Notes: generated by a model from the letters alone, not told the origin. DNA of 64,000 nucleotides from R-RK-3 sp963834945 (GCA_963834945.1 CAWIDT010000009.1:822664-886663); one strand, 5' to 3'; counted from the first letter of the stretch, positions 9,148-18,103 are shown. Made by a program: numbers and translations.

Positions 9148-9804
9148 TCAGCCTTGGCTCATCAGCGTCTCGACGAACGCGGCGAGCCCCGGCCGGCGCG
9201 TTCGCTTCAGCCGTTCCGCCGACACGATGTCGGCCAGCGCGGCAATGCTGTCTTGCAGGTCGCAATTGACGATCACATAGTCATATTCCTGCCAATGCGA
9301 CATCTCGCGGGAGGCGCCGGCGAGCCGACGGGCAAGCACCTCGGGCGAGTCGGCTGCCCGTGTGCTGAGCCGCTGGCTCAGCGCGTCCCGCGATGGGGGC
9401 AGGATGAAAACGCGGACGACATCATCAGGGGCCTGTTCCACAAGCTGGCGCGCACCCTGCCAGTCGATATCGAACACCACATCGCGCCCCGCGGCCAACG
9501 CGGTGTCGAGCGCGTTTTTCGGCGTGCCATAAAGGTTGCCGAACACCTCGGCCCATTCGATGAACTCGCCCGCCTCGCGCCGCCTCTCGAATTCCGGCCG
9601 CCCGATGAAATGATAATGTGTCCCGTCGATCTCCCTGGGACGGGGCGGCCGCGTCGTCGCCGAGATGGACAGAACGCAGGCCTCGCCTTCCCGCGCCAGC
9701 AGTTTGCGTGCGAGCGTCGACTTGCCCGCCCCCGAAGGCGAGGACAGAATGAGCATCAGTCCGCGCCGGAACAATGCGCCAACAGCCGCCGATTCATTCC
9801 ACAT
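9148..9804 (-). CDS. gmk: Guanylate kinase
   Basis: Phosphorylates GMP to GDP with ATP. The start ATG at 9804 overlaps the 3' end of yicC by 11 bases and gives 218 aa, normal for the family. The P-loop SSPSGAGKST is at about residues 21-30, followed by SISATTRPPRPREIDGTHY and the GMP-binding region EWAEVFGNLYGTP. A shorter start at 9756 (MLILSSP) is possible. The yicC-gmk order is conserved in alphaproteobacteria. Confidence 0.95.
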   Translation of the reverse strand: MWNESAAVGALFRRGLMLILSSPSGAGKSTLARKLLAREGEACVLSISATTRPPRPREIDGTHYHFIGRPEFERRREAGEFIEWAEVFGNLYGTPKNALDTALAAGRDVVFDIDWQGARQLVEQAPDDVVRVFILPPSRDALSQRLSTRAADSPEVLARRLAGASREMSHWQEYDYVIVNCDLQDSIAALADIVSAERLKRTRRPGLAAFVETLMSQG

Positions 9805-10684
9805 TCTGCACCTGTTCCCGGAGCTGGTCGATGGCCGCTTTGAGTTTAAGCCCGGCGCGGGTGATCTCGGCCGCATTGGACTTGGAACAGAGCGTGTTCG
9901 CCTCGCGCTGGAATTCCTGCGCGAGAAACTCCAGCTTGCGGCCGGCCGGCGCATCCTCCTCGATCAGCTCGCGCGCGGCGGCGATATGGGCGTGAAGCCG
10001 CTTCAGCTCCTCCTCGATATCGGCCTTGGTGGCGATCAGCACCGCTTCCTGATAGAGCCGCTGCTCGTCCAGTTGCGAGGTTTCGCTCATGAGGCGCTGC
10101 AATGCCTGGCGCAGGCGGGCGGCGATTGCCTCGGGGGCGCGCTCCGGTGCCTGTTCCGCATTCCGGGTCAAAACTTCGATCTCGTCCAGCTTGTCGGAGA
10201 GGATCTGGCGAAGCCGCGCGCCCTCGGCTTGCCGGGCGTTCAGCACGCCGTCAAGCGCGGTCCGAAAGCTTTTCAGAAGCGCCTCGGAAAGCGGTCCGCT
10301 TCCCTGCTCGCCCGGCTCCGGCTCGACAGTCTCGATGACGCCCTTCATCGTCAAAAGCGCGCTCAGCGGCAGATCTTCGGAGCGGCCGGTGATTTTTCTC
10401 GCCCGCGCCGCCAGCACATTGAGCTTCAACAGCGCCGCTTCGTTCAGCCTCAGCTCGGCGGTTTGCGACGGTGCCTTCAGCGCCAGGGACACAGCGCAGC
10501 TGCCCCGGGCGATGGATTTGGCGATAACATCGCGCAGCCGCAGCTCGAACTCCTCGAGGCCTTGCGGCAGCCGCAGCCGGATGTCGAGGCCGCGATTATT
10601 GACGGTCCGCACTTCCCAGCTCCAGGCGGCATCGCCCTCCTGACCTCCGGCGCGGCCGAAACCCGTCATACTTTTCAGCGGCAT
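9794..10684 (-). CDS. yicC: YicC family protein (putative endoribonuclease)
   Basis: Member of the YicC/YloC family, whose enterobacterial member is reported as an endoribonuclease; its role in this organism is not known. It has 296 aa. The start at 10684 gives the invariant N-terminus MPLKSMTGFGRA, and upstream in-frame codons have no family similarity. The C-terminal DUF1732 part is intact (GRKLEFLAQEFQREANTLCS). It is transcribed ahead of gmk with an 11-base overlap. Confidence 0.93.
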   Translation of the reverse strand: MPLKSMTGFGRAGGQEGDAAWSWEVRTVNNRGLDIRLRLPQGLEEFELRLRDVIAKSIARGSCAVSLALKAPSQTAELRLNEAALLKLNVLAARARKITGRSEDLPLSALLTMKGVIETVEPEPGEQGSGPLSEALLKSFRTALDGVLNARQAEGARLRQILSDKLDEIEVLTRNAEQAPERAPEAIAARLRQALQRLMSETSQLDEQRLYQEAVLIATKADIEEELKRLHAHIAAARELIEEDAPAGRKLEFLAQEFQREANTLCSKSNAAEITRAGLKLKAAIDQLREQVQNVE

Positions 10685-10794
10685 GAAACCACCAGCTCTT
10701 TCCTGAAAGTCGTCAATCGATACGCCAGACCTCTGGCCGAATTGTCGCGGCAAGGTTAAACCAGACAGTGCGATTCCCGAACACAGGATTTGCC

Positions 10795-11256
10795 ATGAAG
10801 GTTTCGCGGCGCGGGAGACAGGCTTTGGGCGACAATAGCGGACAGGTACAGGCACGCAAGACCGACACGCTCGGCCAGCGGGGTGTGCTCGACAAGATTT
10901 CCGTTCGTGGACTGGTCGTCGACTGTTTCATCGGGGCATTCGAGGAAGAAAAGCATAGCAGGCAGCGCGTGCGCTTTCATGTCGACGTGTCGATCTATCC
11001 GTCGCAGCATCGCGGCAGCGACGACGTCAACCACGTTGTCAGCTACGATCTGATCGTCGAGGCGATCCATTCCGTGCTCGGCGAAGGTCACATCAATTTG
11101 CTGGAAACTCTGGCCGAGCGGGTCGCCGCGCGCTGCCTGGCGCATCGGCGCGCCGCGAAGGTGCAAATTTTGGTGGAAAAGCTCGACCGCCTGCAAGGCG
11201 CGAGCCTGGGCGTCGAAATCGAACGTTTCAAACCGCCGGAGAGCCGCGATGCCTGA
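10795..11256 (+). CDS. folB: Dihydroneopterin aldolase
   Basis: Converts 7,8-dihydroneopterin to 6-hydroxymethyl-dihydropterin and glycolaldehyde in folate synthesis. It has 153 aa from the ATG at 10795, which has AGGA about 8 bases upstream; a GTG 27 bases earlier is less favoured. The FolB core runs from DKISVRGLVVDCFIGAFEEE to the end, with the active-site lysine in ILVEKLD. About 35 hydrophilic residues precede the core, longer than usual. The stop overlaps the next gene by 8 bases. Confidence 0.88.
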   Translation: MKVSRRGRQALGDNSGQVQARKTDTLGQRGVLDKISVRGLVVDCFIGAFEEEKHSRQRVRFHVDVSIYPSQHRGSDDVNHVVSYDLIVEAIHSVLGEGHINLLETLAERVAARCLAHRRAAKVQILVEKLDRLQGASLGVEIERFKPPESRDA

Positions 11257-11605
11257 GCCGCCCGCGGAACGGGTTTACACAGCGCAGGAGATCGAGGCGC
11301 GTCTCGCCACGGACCTGCCCGGCTGGATCTATGCCGACGGGCACATCCGCCGCCGCTATAAAACCGCGAACTGGCCCCAAACGCTGATGCTGATCAATGC
11401 CGCCGGCTTCCTCGCCGAGACGGCGTGGCATCATCCCGAGCTGCGCGCCTCCTATGGCTGGGCCGAGTTTTCGCTGATGACGCATTCGGCAGGCGGCGTA
11501 ACCGACAAGGATTTCGAGCTGGCGGGCAAGATCGAAGCCCTTGCCGCATGGAACCCCGCCAGCGAGGGCGGTGCGCTGACGGGCAAGGGCAGGCCCAAAG
11601 GCTGA
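11249..11605 (+). CDS. 4a-hydroxytetrahydrobiopterin (pterin-4a-carbinolamine) dehydratase family protein
   Basis: Small (118 aa) member of the PCD/DCoH family. The family signature E-x3-H-H-P followed by an aromatic residue and a final Asp is present as ETAWHHPELRASYGW and THSAGGVTDKDFELA. Known members dehydrate 4a-hydroxy-tetrahydropterin formed by aromatic amino-acid hydroxylases; in bacteria without such a hydroxylase other roles have been proposed, for example in molybdopterin metabolism. No hydroxylase gene lies in this window. The ATG lies inside the end of folB, so the two pterin genes are coupled. Confidence 0.85.
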   Translation: MPEPPAERVYTAQEIEARLATDLPGWIYADGHIRRRYKTANWPQTLMLINAAGFLAETAWHHPELRASYGWAEFSLMTHSAGGVTDKDFELAGKIEALAAWNPASEGGALTGKGRPKG

Positions 11606-11694
11606 GGTTGCGAAGACCGATCAGCTTGCTCTCCCGAAGGGTTGCCGCTAGTCTTTTTTGCAGTGCGGCAAGCCTCTTATGTCAGCGGAGTTTC

Positions 11695-13482
11695 ATGACA
11701 GCGACCGCGAAGACTCTCGCCTCCGGCCATCGGTCTGGCAGCGTCTCCCCAAGCGAAACCGTCGATCGCGTCTATGAGCGCATCGATGCGGTCGATGACC
11801 CGGCCATTTTCATCACCCTCCGCGACAGGCAAGCCGTACAAGCCGACGCCGAGGCCTTGGCGAAACGCGGCGGCGAACTGCCGCTTCTGGGCGTGCCGGT
11901 CGCGGTGAAGGACAATATTGATGTCGCCGGCCTGCCGACCACCGCCGGATGTCCCGCTTTTGCGTATATGCCGGAGCGCGACGCCACAGCGGTCGCCCGG
12001 CTCAGGGCGGCGGGCGCGCTGATCATCGGCAAGACCAATCTCGACCAGTTCGCGACCGGCCTGGTGGGCGCGCGCTCGCCATACGGTATACCGCGCAACG
12101 CGCTGCGCCGCGATCTGATTCCGGGCGGTTCAAGTTCGGGGTCGGCGGTCGCGGTGGCGCAAGGCATCGTGCCGCTGGCGCTCGGCACGGATACGGCCGG
12201 ATCGGGCCGCGTGCCTGCGGGGCTCAACAATATCGTCGGGCTGAAGCCGAGCCTGGGGCTGATACCGGCGGCCGGGGTCGTGCCCGCGTGCCGGACGCTG
12301 GACTGCGTCTCCATTTTCGCGCTGACGGCTGCGGACGCCTTCGACGCACTTGCCGTGATGGCCGGCTATGATGAGGGCGATGCATTCTCCCGGCGCTTGG
12401 CGCTTGGCGAGATCTCGGCGGTGCCCGGCGGCCTGCGCATCGGCGTTCCGCGCGAGGCCGACCGCGATTTTCTCGGCAGCGGCGAGGCGGAAGCGGGGTT
12501 CGATGCTGCGCTGCACGTCGTGCAAGGCCTGGGCGCGAGGCTCATCGAGGTCGATCTCCGCCCGTTCCAGGACGTGGCGCGGCTGCTCTATGACGGGCCG
12601 TGGGTGGCGGAGCGAACCGCTGCGGTCGGACCCTTCATCGCCGGCAATCCGGAAGCGATTCACCCGATCACCCGGGCGATCATTTCGCAAGGGACAGCAA
12701 AATCCGCAGTCGATGCGTTCAACGGCTTGTACCGGCTGCGCGAGCTGAGCCGAACCGCGCTCAAGGCCTTCGCCGAGATCGATGTGCTGATGGTTCCAAC
12801 CATGCCCGCCGCCGTAACGCTCGCCCAGCTTGAGGCCGATCCGATCGGCCTGAATTCGAGGCTTGGCACCTACACCAATTTCGTCAATCTGCTCGACCTT
12901 GCCGGGATCGCGGTGCCCGCCACCCTTTGTGCCGACCGCTGGCCGACCGGCGTGACATTCCTTGCACCCTCGGCACGCGACGCGGACCTCGCCAGCCTCG
13001 GCGCGGCCTTTCACGCCCGCACCGGACTGACGCTGGGCGCGACAGGAATGGCGCAACCGCCGCTGGCCATGGCCCCCCCCGGCTTGCGGCCGGGCGAAAT
13101 TGCAGTCGCGGTGGTGGGTGCGCACCTTTCGGGGATGCCCCTCAACCATGAGCTGCGCGAGCTGGACGCCCGTTTGCTCGAAGCGACCGCGACGGCGCCG
13201 GATTACCGGCTTTTCGCGCTCGCCGGGACCATTCCGCCCAAGCCCGGCCTGCTCCGGGTCCCCGCCGGAGACGGCGCGGCGATCCAGGTGGAAAGCTGGG
13301 CGCTGACCGTGGAAGCATTCGGCCGGTTCGTCGCCTCCGTCCAGCCACCCCTCTCGATCGGCACGCTGCGCCTCGCCGACGGCCGCGCCATCAAGGGCTT
13401 TCTCGTCGAGGCCGAGGCGGCGAACGGTGCCCGCGACATCACCAATTTCGGCGGCTGGCGCGCTTTCGTCGAGATGGCGTAA
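11695..13482 (+). CDS. atzF: Allophanate hydrolase
   Basis: Amidase-signature enzyme that hydrolyses allophanate to CO2 and ammonia. It has 595 aa from the ATG at 11695, with GGAG 4-7 bases upstream. The catalytic Ser-cisSer-Lys triad is visible: Lys in VAVKDNID, cis-Ser in GGSSSGSA, nucleophile Ser in DTAGSGRVPAG. The C-terminal ~115 residues (from PLNHELRELDARLLEATA) are the extra domain typical of AtzF/DUR1-type hydrolases rather than generic amidases. No urea carboxylase or cyanuric-acid pathway gene is beside it; the neighbours downstream are a MarR regulator and an MFS transporter. Confidence 0.9.
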   Translation: MTATAKTLASGHRSGSVSPSETVDRVYERIDAVDDPAIFITLRDRQAVQADAEALAKRGGELPLLGVPVAVKDNIDVAGLPTTAGCPAFAYMPERDATAVARLRAAGALIIGKTNLDQFATGLVGARSPYGIPRNALRRDLIPGGSSSGSAVAVAQGIVPLALGTDTAGSGRVPAGLNNIVGLKPSLGLIPAAGVVPACRTLDCVSIFALTAADAFDALAVMAGYDEGDAFSRRLALGEISAVPGGLRIGVPREADRDFLGSGEAEAGFDAALHVVQGLGARLIEVDLRPFQDVARLLYDGPWVAERTAAVGPFIAGNPEAIHPITRAIISQGTAKSAVDAFNGLYRLRELSRTALKAFAEIDVLMVPTMPAAVTLAQLEADPIGLNSRLGTYTNFVNLLDLAGIAVPATLCADRWPTGVTFLAPSARDADLASLGAAFHARTGLTLGATGMAQPPLAMAPPGLRPGEIAVAVVGAHLSGMPLNHELRELDARLLEATATAPDYRLFALAGTIPPKPGLLRVPAGDGAAIQVESWALTVEAFGRFVASVQPPLSIGTLRLADGRAIKGFLVEAEAANGARDITNFGGWRAFVEMA

Positions 13483-13523
13483 ACACTCGCGGACCTGTCC
13501 TGAGGGTGGAAAGAGCTTGCCGA

Positions 13524-13541
13524 TATCTGCATATGCAGATA
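13524..13541. promoter_or_regulatory. Palindromic operator O1, probable MarR-protein site
   Basis: Perfect 18-base palindrome TATCTGCATATGCAGATA, ending 10 bases before the MarR gene start at 13552. It overlaps where the promoter or leader would be, as expected for an autoregulating MarR protein. A near copy lies before the MFS gene at 14021-14038. That the adjacent MarR protein binds it is inferred from position and from the repetition. Confidence 0.75.
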
Positions 13542-13551
13542 ATCTGCCGCC

Positions 13552-13998
13552 ATGGAGAATGGGCACCCGAACGACCGGCCGAGACTGTCAGCCTGCACCT
13601 GCATCGGCCTGCGGAAGGCGACCCGGCGCGTATCCCAGATATATGATCATTGCCTGCAAAGCCACGGGCTGACGATCACGCAATTCGGGCTGCTGGCCAA
13701 CCTGCGCAGTCTGGGCGGCATCAGCATCGGGGCGCTGGCGGAAAAGCTGATCATGGACCCCACGACGCTGACCCGCACGTTGCGCCCTCTGGAACGGCAG
13801 GGATATGTCGAACTGGCCGCCGATCCGCGCGACCGCCGGTCCCGCCGCCTGCAGCTCACCGACGAGGGCCTTGCCGCGTTCCTCGCGGCCCGGCCCGCCT
13901 GGGCCGAGGCGCAACGCCAGATCGATGAAGCGATCGGTGCATCCGAAGCCGAGGCGCTGCGTGCATCCCTGGATCATATGCTGGAGCGCCTCGCATGA
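13552..13998 (+). CDS. MarR family transcriptional regulator
   Basis: Dimeric winged-helix repressor of 148 aa. The HTH/wing region is clear: LTITQFGLLANLR, ISIGALAEKLIMDPTTLTRTLRPLERQGYV cut by the recognition helix, then the wing DPRDRRSRRLQLTDEG (about residues 92-107). Two cysteines near the N-terminus (ACTCIG) could sense thiols or oxidants, but this is speculation. It is flanked on both sides by matching palindromes, so it probably represses itself and the downstream transporter; its effector is unknown. Confidence 0.9.
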   Translation: MENGHPNDRPRLSACTCIGLRKATRRVSQIYDHCLQSHGLTITQFGLLANLRSLGGISIGALAEKLIMDPTTLTRTLRPLERQGYVELAADPRDRRSRRLQLTDEGLAAFLAARPAWAEAQRQIDEAIGASEAEALRASLDHMLERLA

Positions 13999-14020
13999 GG
14001 CGCGGGTTTACTGCGCCATA

Positions 14021-14038
14021 TATCTGCATATACAGTAA
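14021..14038. promoter_or_regulatory. Imperfect operator O2 before the MFS gene, probable MarR-protein site
   Basis: The left half and centre, TATCTGCATAT, are identical to O1; the right half is degenerate (ACAGTAA for GCAGATA). It lies 23 bases before the MFS start at 14061 and 23 bases after the MarR stop. Two similar sites bracketing the regulator support a small local regulon. Confidence 0.65.
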
Positions 14039-14060
14039 ATTCTATCGCTGAGAGAACGCC

Positions 14061-15287
14061 ATGCAGCCATCTTCGACACGCAACACCCTGCCCTTCTGGC
14101 TGCTGATCGTCATCGTCGGCGTGATCGTCGGCGTGTCGATGGGGCGCGCGCAATCCATGGGGCTGTATCTGAAGCCCGTCACCCAGGCGCTGAATATCGG
14201 CCGCGAGCCTTTCGGCCTGGCGCTGGCGCTGACCCAGCTGCTGATGGGCGTCGGCGCTCCCTTGTCAGGCGGGCTGATCGATAAGTTCGGTGCGGGGCGT
14301 ATCGTCGCCGCCTGTCTGCTGACCACCATTGCCGGCCTTGGCCTGATGTATGCCGCCACCTCGGCGGCTATGCTGATCGTCAGCGGCGTTTTTATGGGCA
14401 TCGGGGTATCGGGCACGGGCGTGACGTCGCTGGTGGGCACCATCGGCAGGCTGGCGCCGCCGGAGAAACGGCTCAGCGCCATCGCCTCGATCGGCATGTC
14501 GGCCGGCATCGGCGGTTTCGTTGCGCTGCCCGTCATGCATCTGCTGATCGAGAATGTCGGCTGGCAGAGCAGCCTGCTATGGCTGATGGCGATCATCGCG
14601 CTGCTTATTCCGCTTGCCTGGCCGATCGGCGCCCGGCCTTCCCCGCCGGCGGACGGCATCCGCATCCAGAGCGTGACCGAGGCGCTGGGCGAAGCGGCGC
14701 GCCATCGCAGCTATTGGCTGCTGACGGCCGGGTTTTTCGTCTGCGGCTTCCATGTCGCCTTCATCATGGTGCATCTGCCGGCCTTCACGGTCGATCAGGG
14801 GCTGCCGACATGGGTCGGCCCTTATGCTCTGTCCGCCGTCGGCATCGCCAATATTATCGGTACCTATCTTGCGGGGCAGTCGGGCCGATATATCGACAAG
14901 CGCCGGGCGCTGACCGTGATCTATTTCGGCCGCGCCATCATATTCCTCGGCTTTCTCTATCTACCGATCACGCCTGCGACCGTGATCGTGCTGTGCACGC
15001 TGCTTGGCCTCCTATGGCTGGCCACCATCCCGCTGACGAGCGGCCTCGTCGCGGCCTTCTTCGGCACCACCTGGATGTCGATGCTGTTCGGTATCGTCTT
15101 CCTGTCGCATCAGCTCGGCGCGTTTCTCGGCGTGTGGCTCGGCGGGCGGATCTTCGATCTCACCGGCTCCTACACTCTGATGTGGTGGATCTCGATCGGG
15201 CTGGGGCTGCTCGCCGCCCTTATCAACGTGCCGATCAGCGAGAGCCCGGTTGCCCGCCTGCTGCCCGCCGAGCCGGCAAAGACCTGA
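14061..15287 (+). CDS. MFS transporter
   Basis: Twelve-helix major facilitator superfamily permease of 408 aa. Hydrophobic segments cover the whole length; the loop after TM2 carries GGLIDKFGAGRIVAA, the usual MFS motif A position. The overall pattern resembles the oxalate/formate-antiporter-like and cyanate/nitrate-like bacterial carriers, but the substrate cannot be read from the sequence. It follows a MarR gene and a shared operator, so export or import of the MarR effector is the simplest reading. A link to allophanate or related nitrogen compounds is possible through the upstream hydrolase. Confidence 0.88.
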   Translation: MQPSSTRNTLPFWLLIVIVGVIVGVSMGRAQSMGLYLKPVTQALNIGREPFGLALALTQLLMGVGAPLSGGLIDKFGAGRIVAACLLTTIAGLGLMYAATSAAMLIVSGVFMGIGVSGTGVTSLVGTIGRLAPPEKRLSAIASIGMSAGIGGFVALPVMHLLIENVGWQSSLLWLMAIIALLIPLAWPIGARPSPPADGIRIQSVTEALGEAARHRSYWLLTAGFFVCGFHVAFIMVHLPAFTVDQGLPTWVGPYALSAVGIANIIGTYLAGQSGRYIDKRRALTVIYFGRAIIFLGFLYLPITPATVIVLCTLLGLLWLATIPLTSGLVAAFFGTTWMSMLFGIVFLSHQLGAFLGVWLGGRIFDLTGSYTLMWWISIGLGLLAALINVPISESPVARLLPAEPAKT

Positions 15288-15372
15288 AATGCTATCGCGG
15301 GCCGGAAAATCCAGGGCGGGCCGATCAGCGGAGTGGTTCGGGTCTGGCCGCGTCTTGCCAATCCGTCTCGGC

Positions 15373-16152
15373 TCAGACGCTCAGGCTTGCGTAAATGTCG
15401 CCGGAATTGGCGCAATGCGGCAGGCCGGCGATGAACCCGGCCATGCTCGCGCCGCTGACGGGCTCGGCAAATTCGAGGCTCTGGCTTTCCCCGAGCGCCA
15501 CATTGTACCGGTAGTCGCCGAGTTCGGCAAGGCGCGCCAGGCAGCCTTGCGCCACGTCGCGCTGGATCGTGGTGAACTCGAAGGACAGCGCCGGGATTGC
15601 CCGGCTCAGCCCCTTGAGCACGGCCAGCTCGAACCCCTCCACATCGATCTTGACGAATGCCGGCGTGCCATGCGCCGCGATCAGGGCGTCGAGGGTGACG
15701 GCAGGCACCGAAATCGCGGTCTCCCAATGCTGCCCCTCCCAGCCGGCCGCGCCACGCGAGGCTTCGATGAAGACCGCAGATGCCGTCGACACCGTCGGAT
15801 TGGCGACATTGACATGCAGCATCAGCGCACCGGCGGCTTCACCGGCCGCCGCCCGGACCAGGACAACCCGCCGGTCCCACCCGTAGCGCAACGCCAGCCA
15901 CCGGTAAGCGGCCGGCTGCGGTTCCAGCGCGACGACCCTCGCACCGAGCGCGCGAAAGGCGCCGATGCGGTCGCCGACATGGGCGCCGATGTCAAAGACC
16001 AGATCGCCGGGACCGATGAACCGGCTGTATAGCCCGATCATGCGCCGCCGCTGGCTCCGGCTGCCGTAATAGATGCGCAGCGAACGGGCAATGCCCGCCG
16101 CCTGGCGGAACGGCCGCCGCATACGCGCGAAGGGGAGCGGCATGGCGGACAT
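15373..16152 (-). CDS. FkbM family methyltransferase
   Basis: SAM-dependent O-methyltransferase of the FkbM family, 259 aa from the ATG at 16152. The SAM site DLVFDIGAHVGDRIGAF and acidic ALEPQP follow a basic N-terminal segment, and the family motif FVKIDVEGFELAVLKGL is near residue 180. It starts 4 bases after the opgH stop on the same strand, so the two are almost certainly cotranscribed. FkbM enzymes often methylate sugars, which makes the OpgH glucan a possible substrate (inference). Confidence 0.85.
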   Translation of the reverse strand: MSAMPLPFARMRRPFRQAAGIARSLRIYYGSRSQRRRMIGLYSRFIGPGDLVFDIGAHVGDRIGAFRALGARVVALEPQPAAYRWLALRYGWDRRVVLVRAAAGEAAGALMLHVNVANPTVSTASAVFIEASRGAAGWEGQHWETAISVPAVTLDALIAAHGTPAFVKIDVEGFELAVLKGLSRAIPALSFEFTTIQRDVAQGCLARLAELGDYRYNVALGESQSLEFAEPVSGASMAGFIAGLPHCANSGDIYASLSV

Positions 16153-16156
16153 GGGG

Positions 16157-18013
16157 CTAGCTGCTTGCCGCCGCGGCGAGCTGGCCCGTGGTTCCAGCGG
16201 GGCTGTCCGGGTCGCCTCGCCGGGTATCGGGATCGGTGAAGGTGCGCAGATCCCTCGGCACACGTTGTTCCTCGGGGATGCCGCAAAGCCCAATCCGGGC
16301 CATCAGCTGCCCGCAGCGGGGCGAGGCGGTGAGCACGGCGAAGGGCGCGGACAGCACCAGCCCCGACAGCAGCGGCGCGGCCCAGGGCAGCACGCCTGGC
16401 GCCTTCCAGCTCAGCAGCGCGTACAGCGCCAGGCCGAACACCGTCTGCGGCCACATGCCTTTCAGCGCCGTCGTCCAGCTGAGGCGATGCACGTCGCGCT
16501 GCTGGCCGCTCCAGATGACGCTGCGCCCGAAAGGCAGGCTCAGCATGAAGATGGAGAGGCGCACGGCGGCTATCGGCGACAGCATGATCGAGAACACGAT
16601 TTCGGTGAGGCTGCTTGCCAGGAACCGCAAGGGACCGCCATAGCGGGCCATCGCGCCGGGCGTGCAGACCACGTCGAGCATGCCCATCAGCTTGGGGCTC
16701 ATGGTGATGAGGAACGAGGCGGCGAACAAGCAGACGCCCAGCCCCACATCGACCGGACCGACTTCGGGATCGAACACTTTCAGCGCCGACAGAACGATCA
16801 TCACGATCCAGGCGAGCGCGGCCAGGTACATGAAGATGCCCATGCCGATCTGGAACCGGCTCAGCGGCAGCAGGCCCGGCAGGCCGAAGACGAGCCGCCA
16901 ATATTGCATGTTCCCCTGGCACCAGCGCAGATCGCGCTTGGTAAATTCAAGGATCGAGGGCGGGTTGTCTTCCCAACTCTCGCTCTCCACAGGCAACACC
17001 CGCACTTCATATCCGGCGGCCCGCATAAGGGTCGCCTCGATCTGGTCATGGCTGAGGATGCAGCCGCCAAGCGGCGCCTTGCCCGGCAGCAAGGGCAATT
17101 CGCAGCCGCGAGCGAAAGGCGCAATGCGCACGACAGCATTATGGCCCCAATAGGGTCCGCAATCGCCGTTCCACCAGGCATTGCCCATGGTGTAGGAGCG
17201 CATGCCGTGCCGCATGCCGAATTGGAAGACGCGGGCAAAGACGCTCTGCGAGGGCGCGCCCGTGACGAGGCTTTGCAGGATGCCCATGCGCGGATGCGCC
17301 TGCATCAGCCGCACCAGCCGGACGATCTCGGCGCCCGACATCAGGCTGTCGGCGTCCAGCGGCAGCATCAAATCATAGGCATCGCCCCAACGTGACACGA
17401 AATCCCGCACATTACCGGCCTTGAAGCCGTCATTTCTCTCGCGGCGGCGATAGGCGGTGCGGCTCGGGTCGGCGGCTTCGGCCTGCCAGGCATCGAGTAG
17501 CCTTTCCTCCTCGCGCGCGACCTCGGCAATGTCGGTGTCGCTCAGGATGAAGAAATCGAAATGCGCGGCCTCGCCGGTACGCTCCAGGCTTTCGCCGATG
17601 ACGCGCAGCCGCGCGAAAGCGCGCGCCGGGTCTTCATTGCGCAAGGTCATCAGGATCGCGGTGCGCACCGTGAGAGGGCCTTTGGCCGGGTGATGCGCGA
17701 AAGGCGAGACTTTGCCGAGCGGGTCCTTGACGAAATGCAGCAGCCAGAACCCGATCAGCGCGTTCCAGAACCCCATGATCGTCCAGGGCGCCGAAACCAT
17801 CGAGGCGGCAAAGATGCCCATGTCCAGGGCGGTCCAGCCATTGTCGCCAAGCACACGGCTGAGAACATAGAGCTGAGCGGCGATGGTGCTCACGGTCAGC
17901 GCGCCCATGATCAGGCGGCGGCGAAACAGGACGGACTTTCTTTGAAACCCGGCAGGCGTCAGGCGCGTATCTCTTGCGTGATGGTCGAGACGCAAGGGCG
18001 TTTGATCGTTCAT
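16157..18013 (-). CDS. opgH: Glucans biosynthesis glucosyltransferase MdoH/OpgH
   Basis: Inner-membrane GT2 glucosyltransferase that makes the backbone of osmoregulated periplasmic glucans from UDP-glucose. It has 618 aa, shorter than the roughly 850-aa enterobacterial protein but usual for alphaproteobacteria. TM segments at about residues 33-95 precede the catalytic domain: LSDTDI, ERNDGFKAGNVRDF, PLDADSLMSG and RDLRWCQGNMQYW. At least five C-terminal TM segments follow. No opgG is adjacent; instead an FkbM methyltransferase follows directly. Confidence 0.92.
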   Translation of the reverse strand: MNDQTPLRLDHHARDTRLTPAGFQRKSVLFRRRLIMGALTVSTIAAQLYVLSRVLGDNGWTALDMGIFAASMVSAPWTIMGFWNALIGFWLLHFVKDPLGKVSPFAHHPAKGPLTVRTAILMTLRNEDPARAFARLRVIGESLERTGEAAHFDFFILSDTDIAEVAREEERLLDAWQAEAADPSRTAYRRRERNDGFKAGNVRDFVSRWGDAYDLMLPLDADSLMSGAEIVRLVRLMQAHPRMGILQSLVTGAPSQSVFARVFQFGMRHGMRSYTMGNAWWNGDCGPYWGHNAVVRIAPFARGCELPLLPGKAPLGGCILSHDQIEATLMRAAGYEVRVLPVESESWEDNPPSILEFTKRDLRWCQGNMQYWRLVFGLPGLLPLSRFQIGMGIFMYLAALAWIVMIVLSALKVFDPEVGPVDVGLGVCLFAASFLITMSPKLMGMLDVVCTPGAMARYGGPLRFLASSLTEIVFSIMLSPIAAVRLSIFMLSLPFGRSVIWSGQQRDVHRLSWTTALKGMWPQTVFGLALYALLSWKAPGVLPWAAPLLSGLVLSAPFAVLTASPRCGQLMARIGLCGIPEEQRVPRDLRTFTDPDTRRGDPDSPAGTTGQLAAAASS

Positions 18014-18103
18014 TACTCTATTTCCCCCGAGAGGTGAGGCGTGGCGACTAGTCAGGAACAGTCGAGGCTGTGATATAATTCGTTCACCGAATTGGGAGGA
18101 ACG

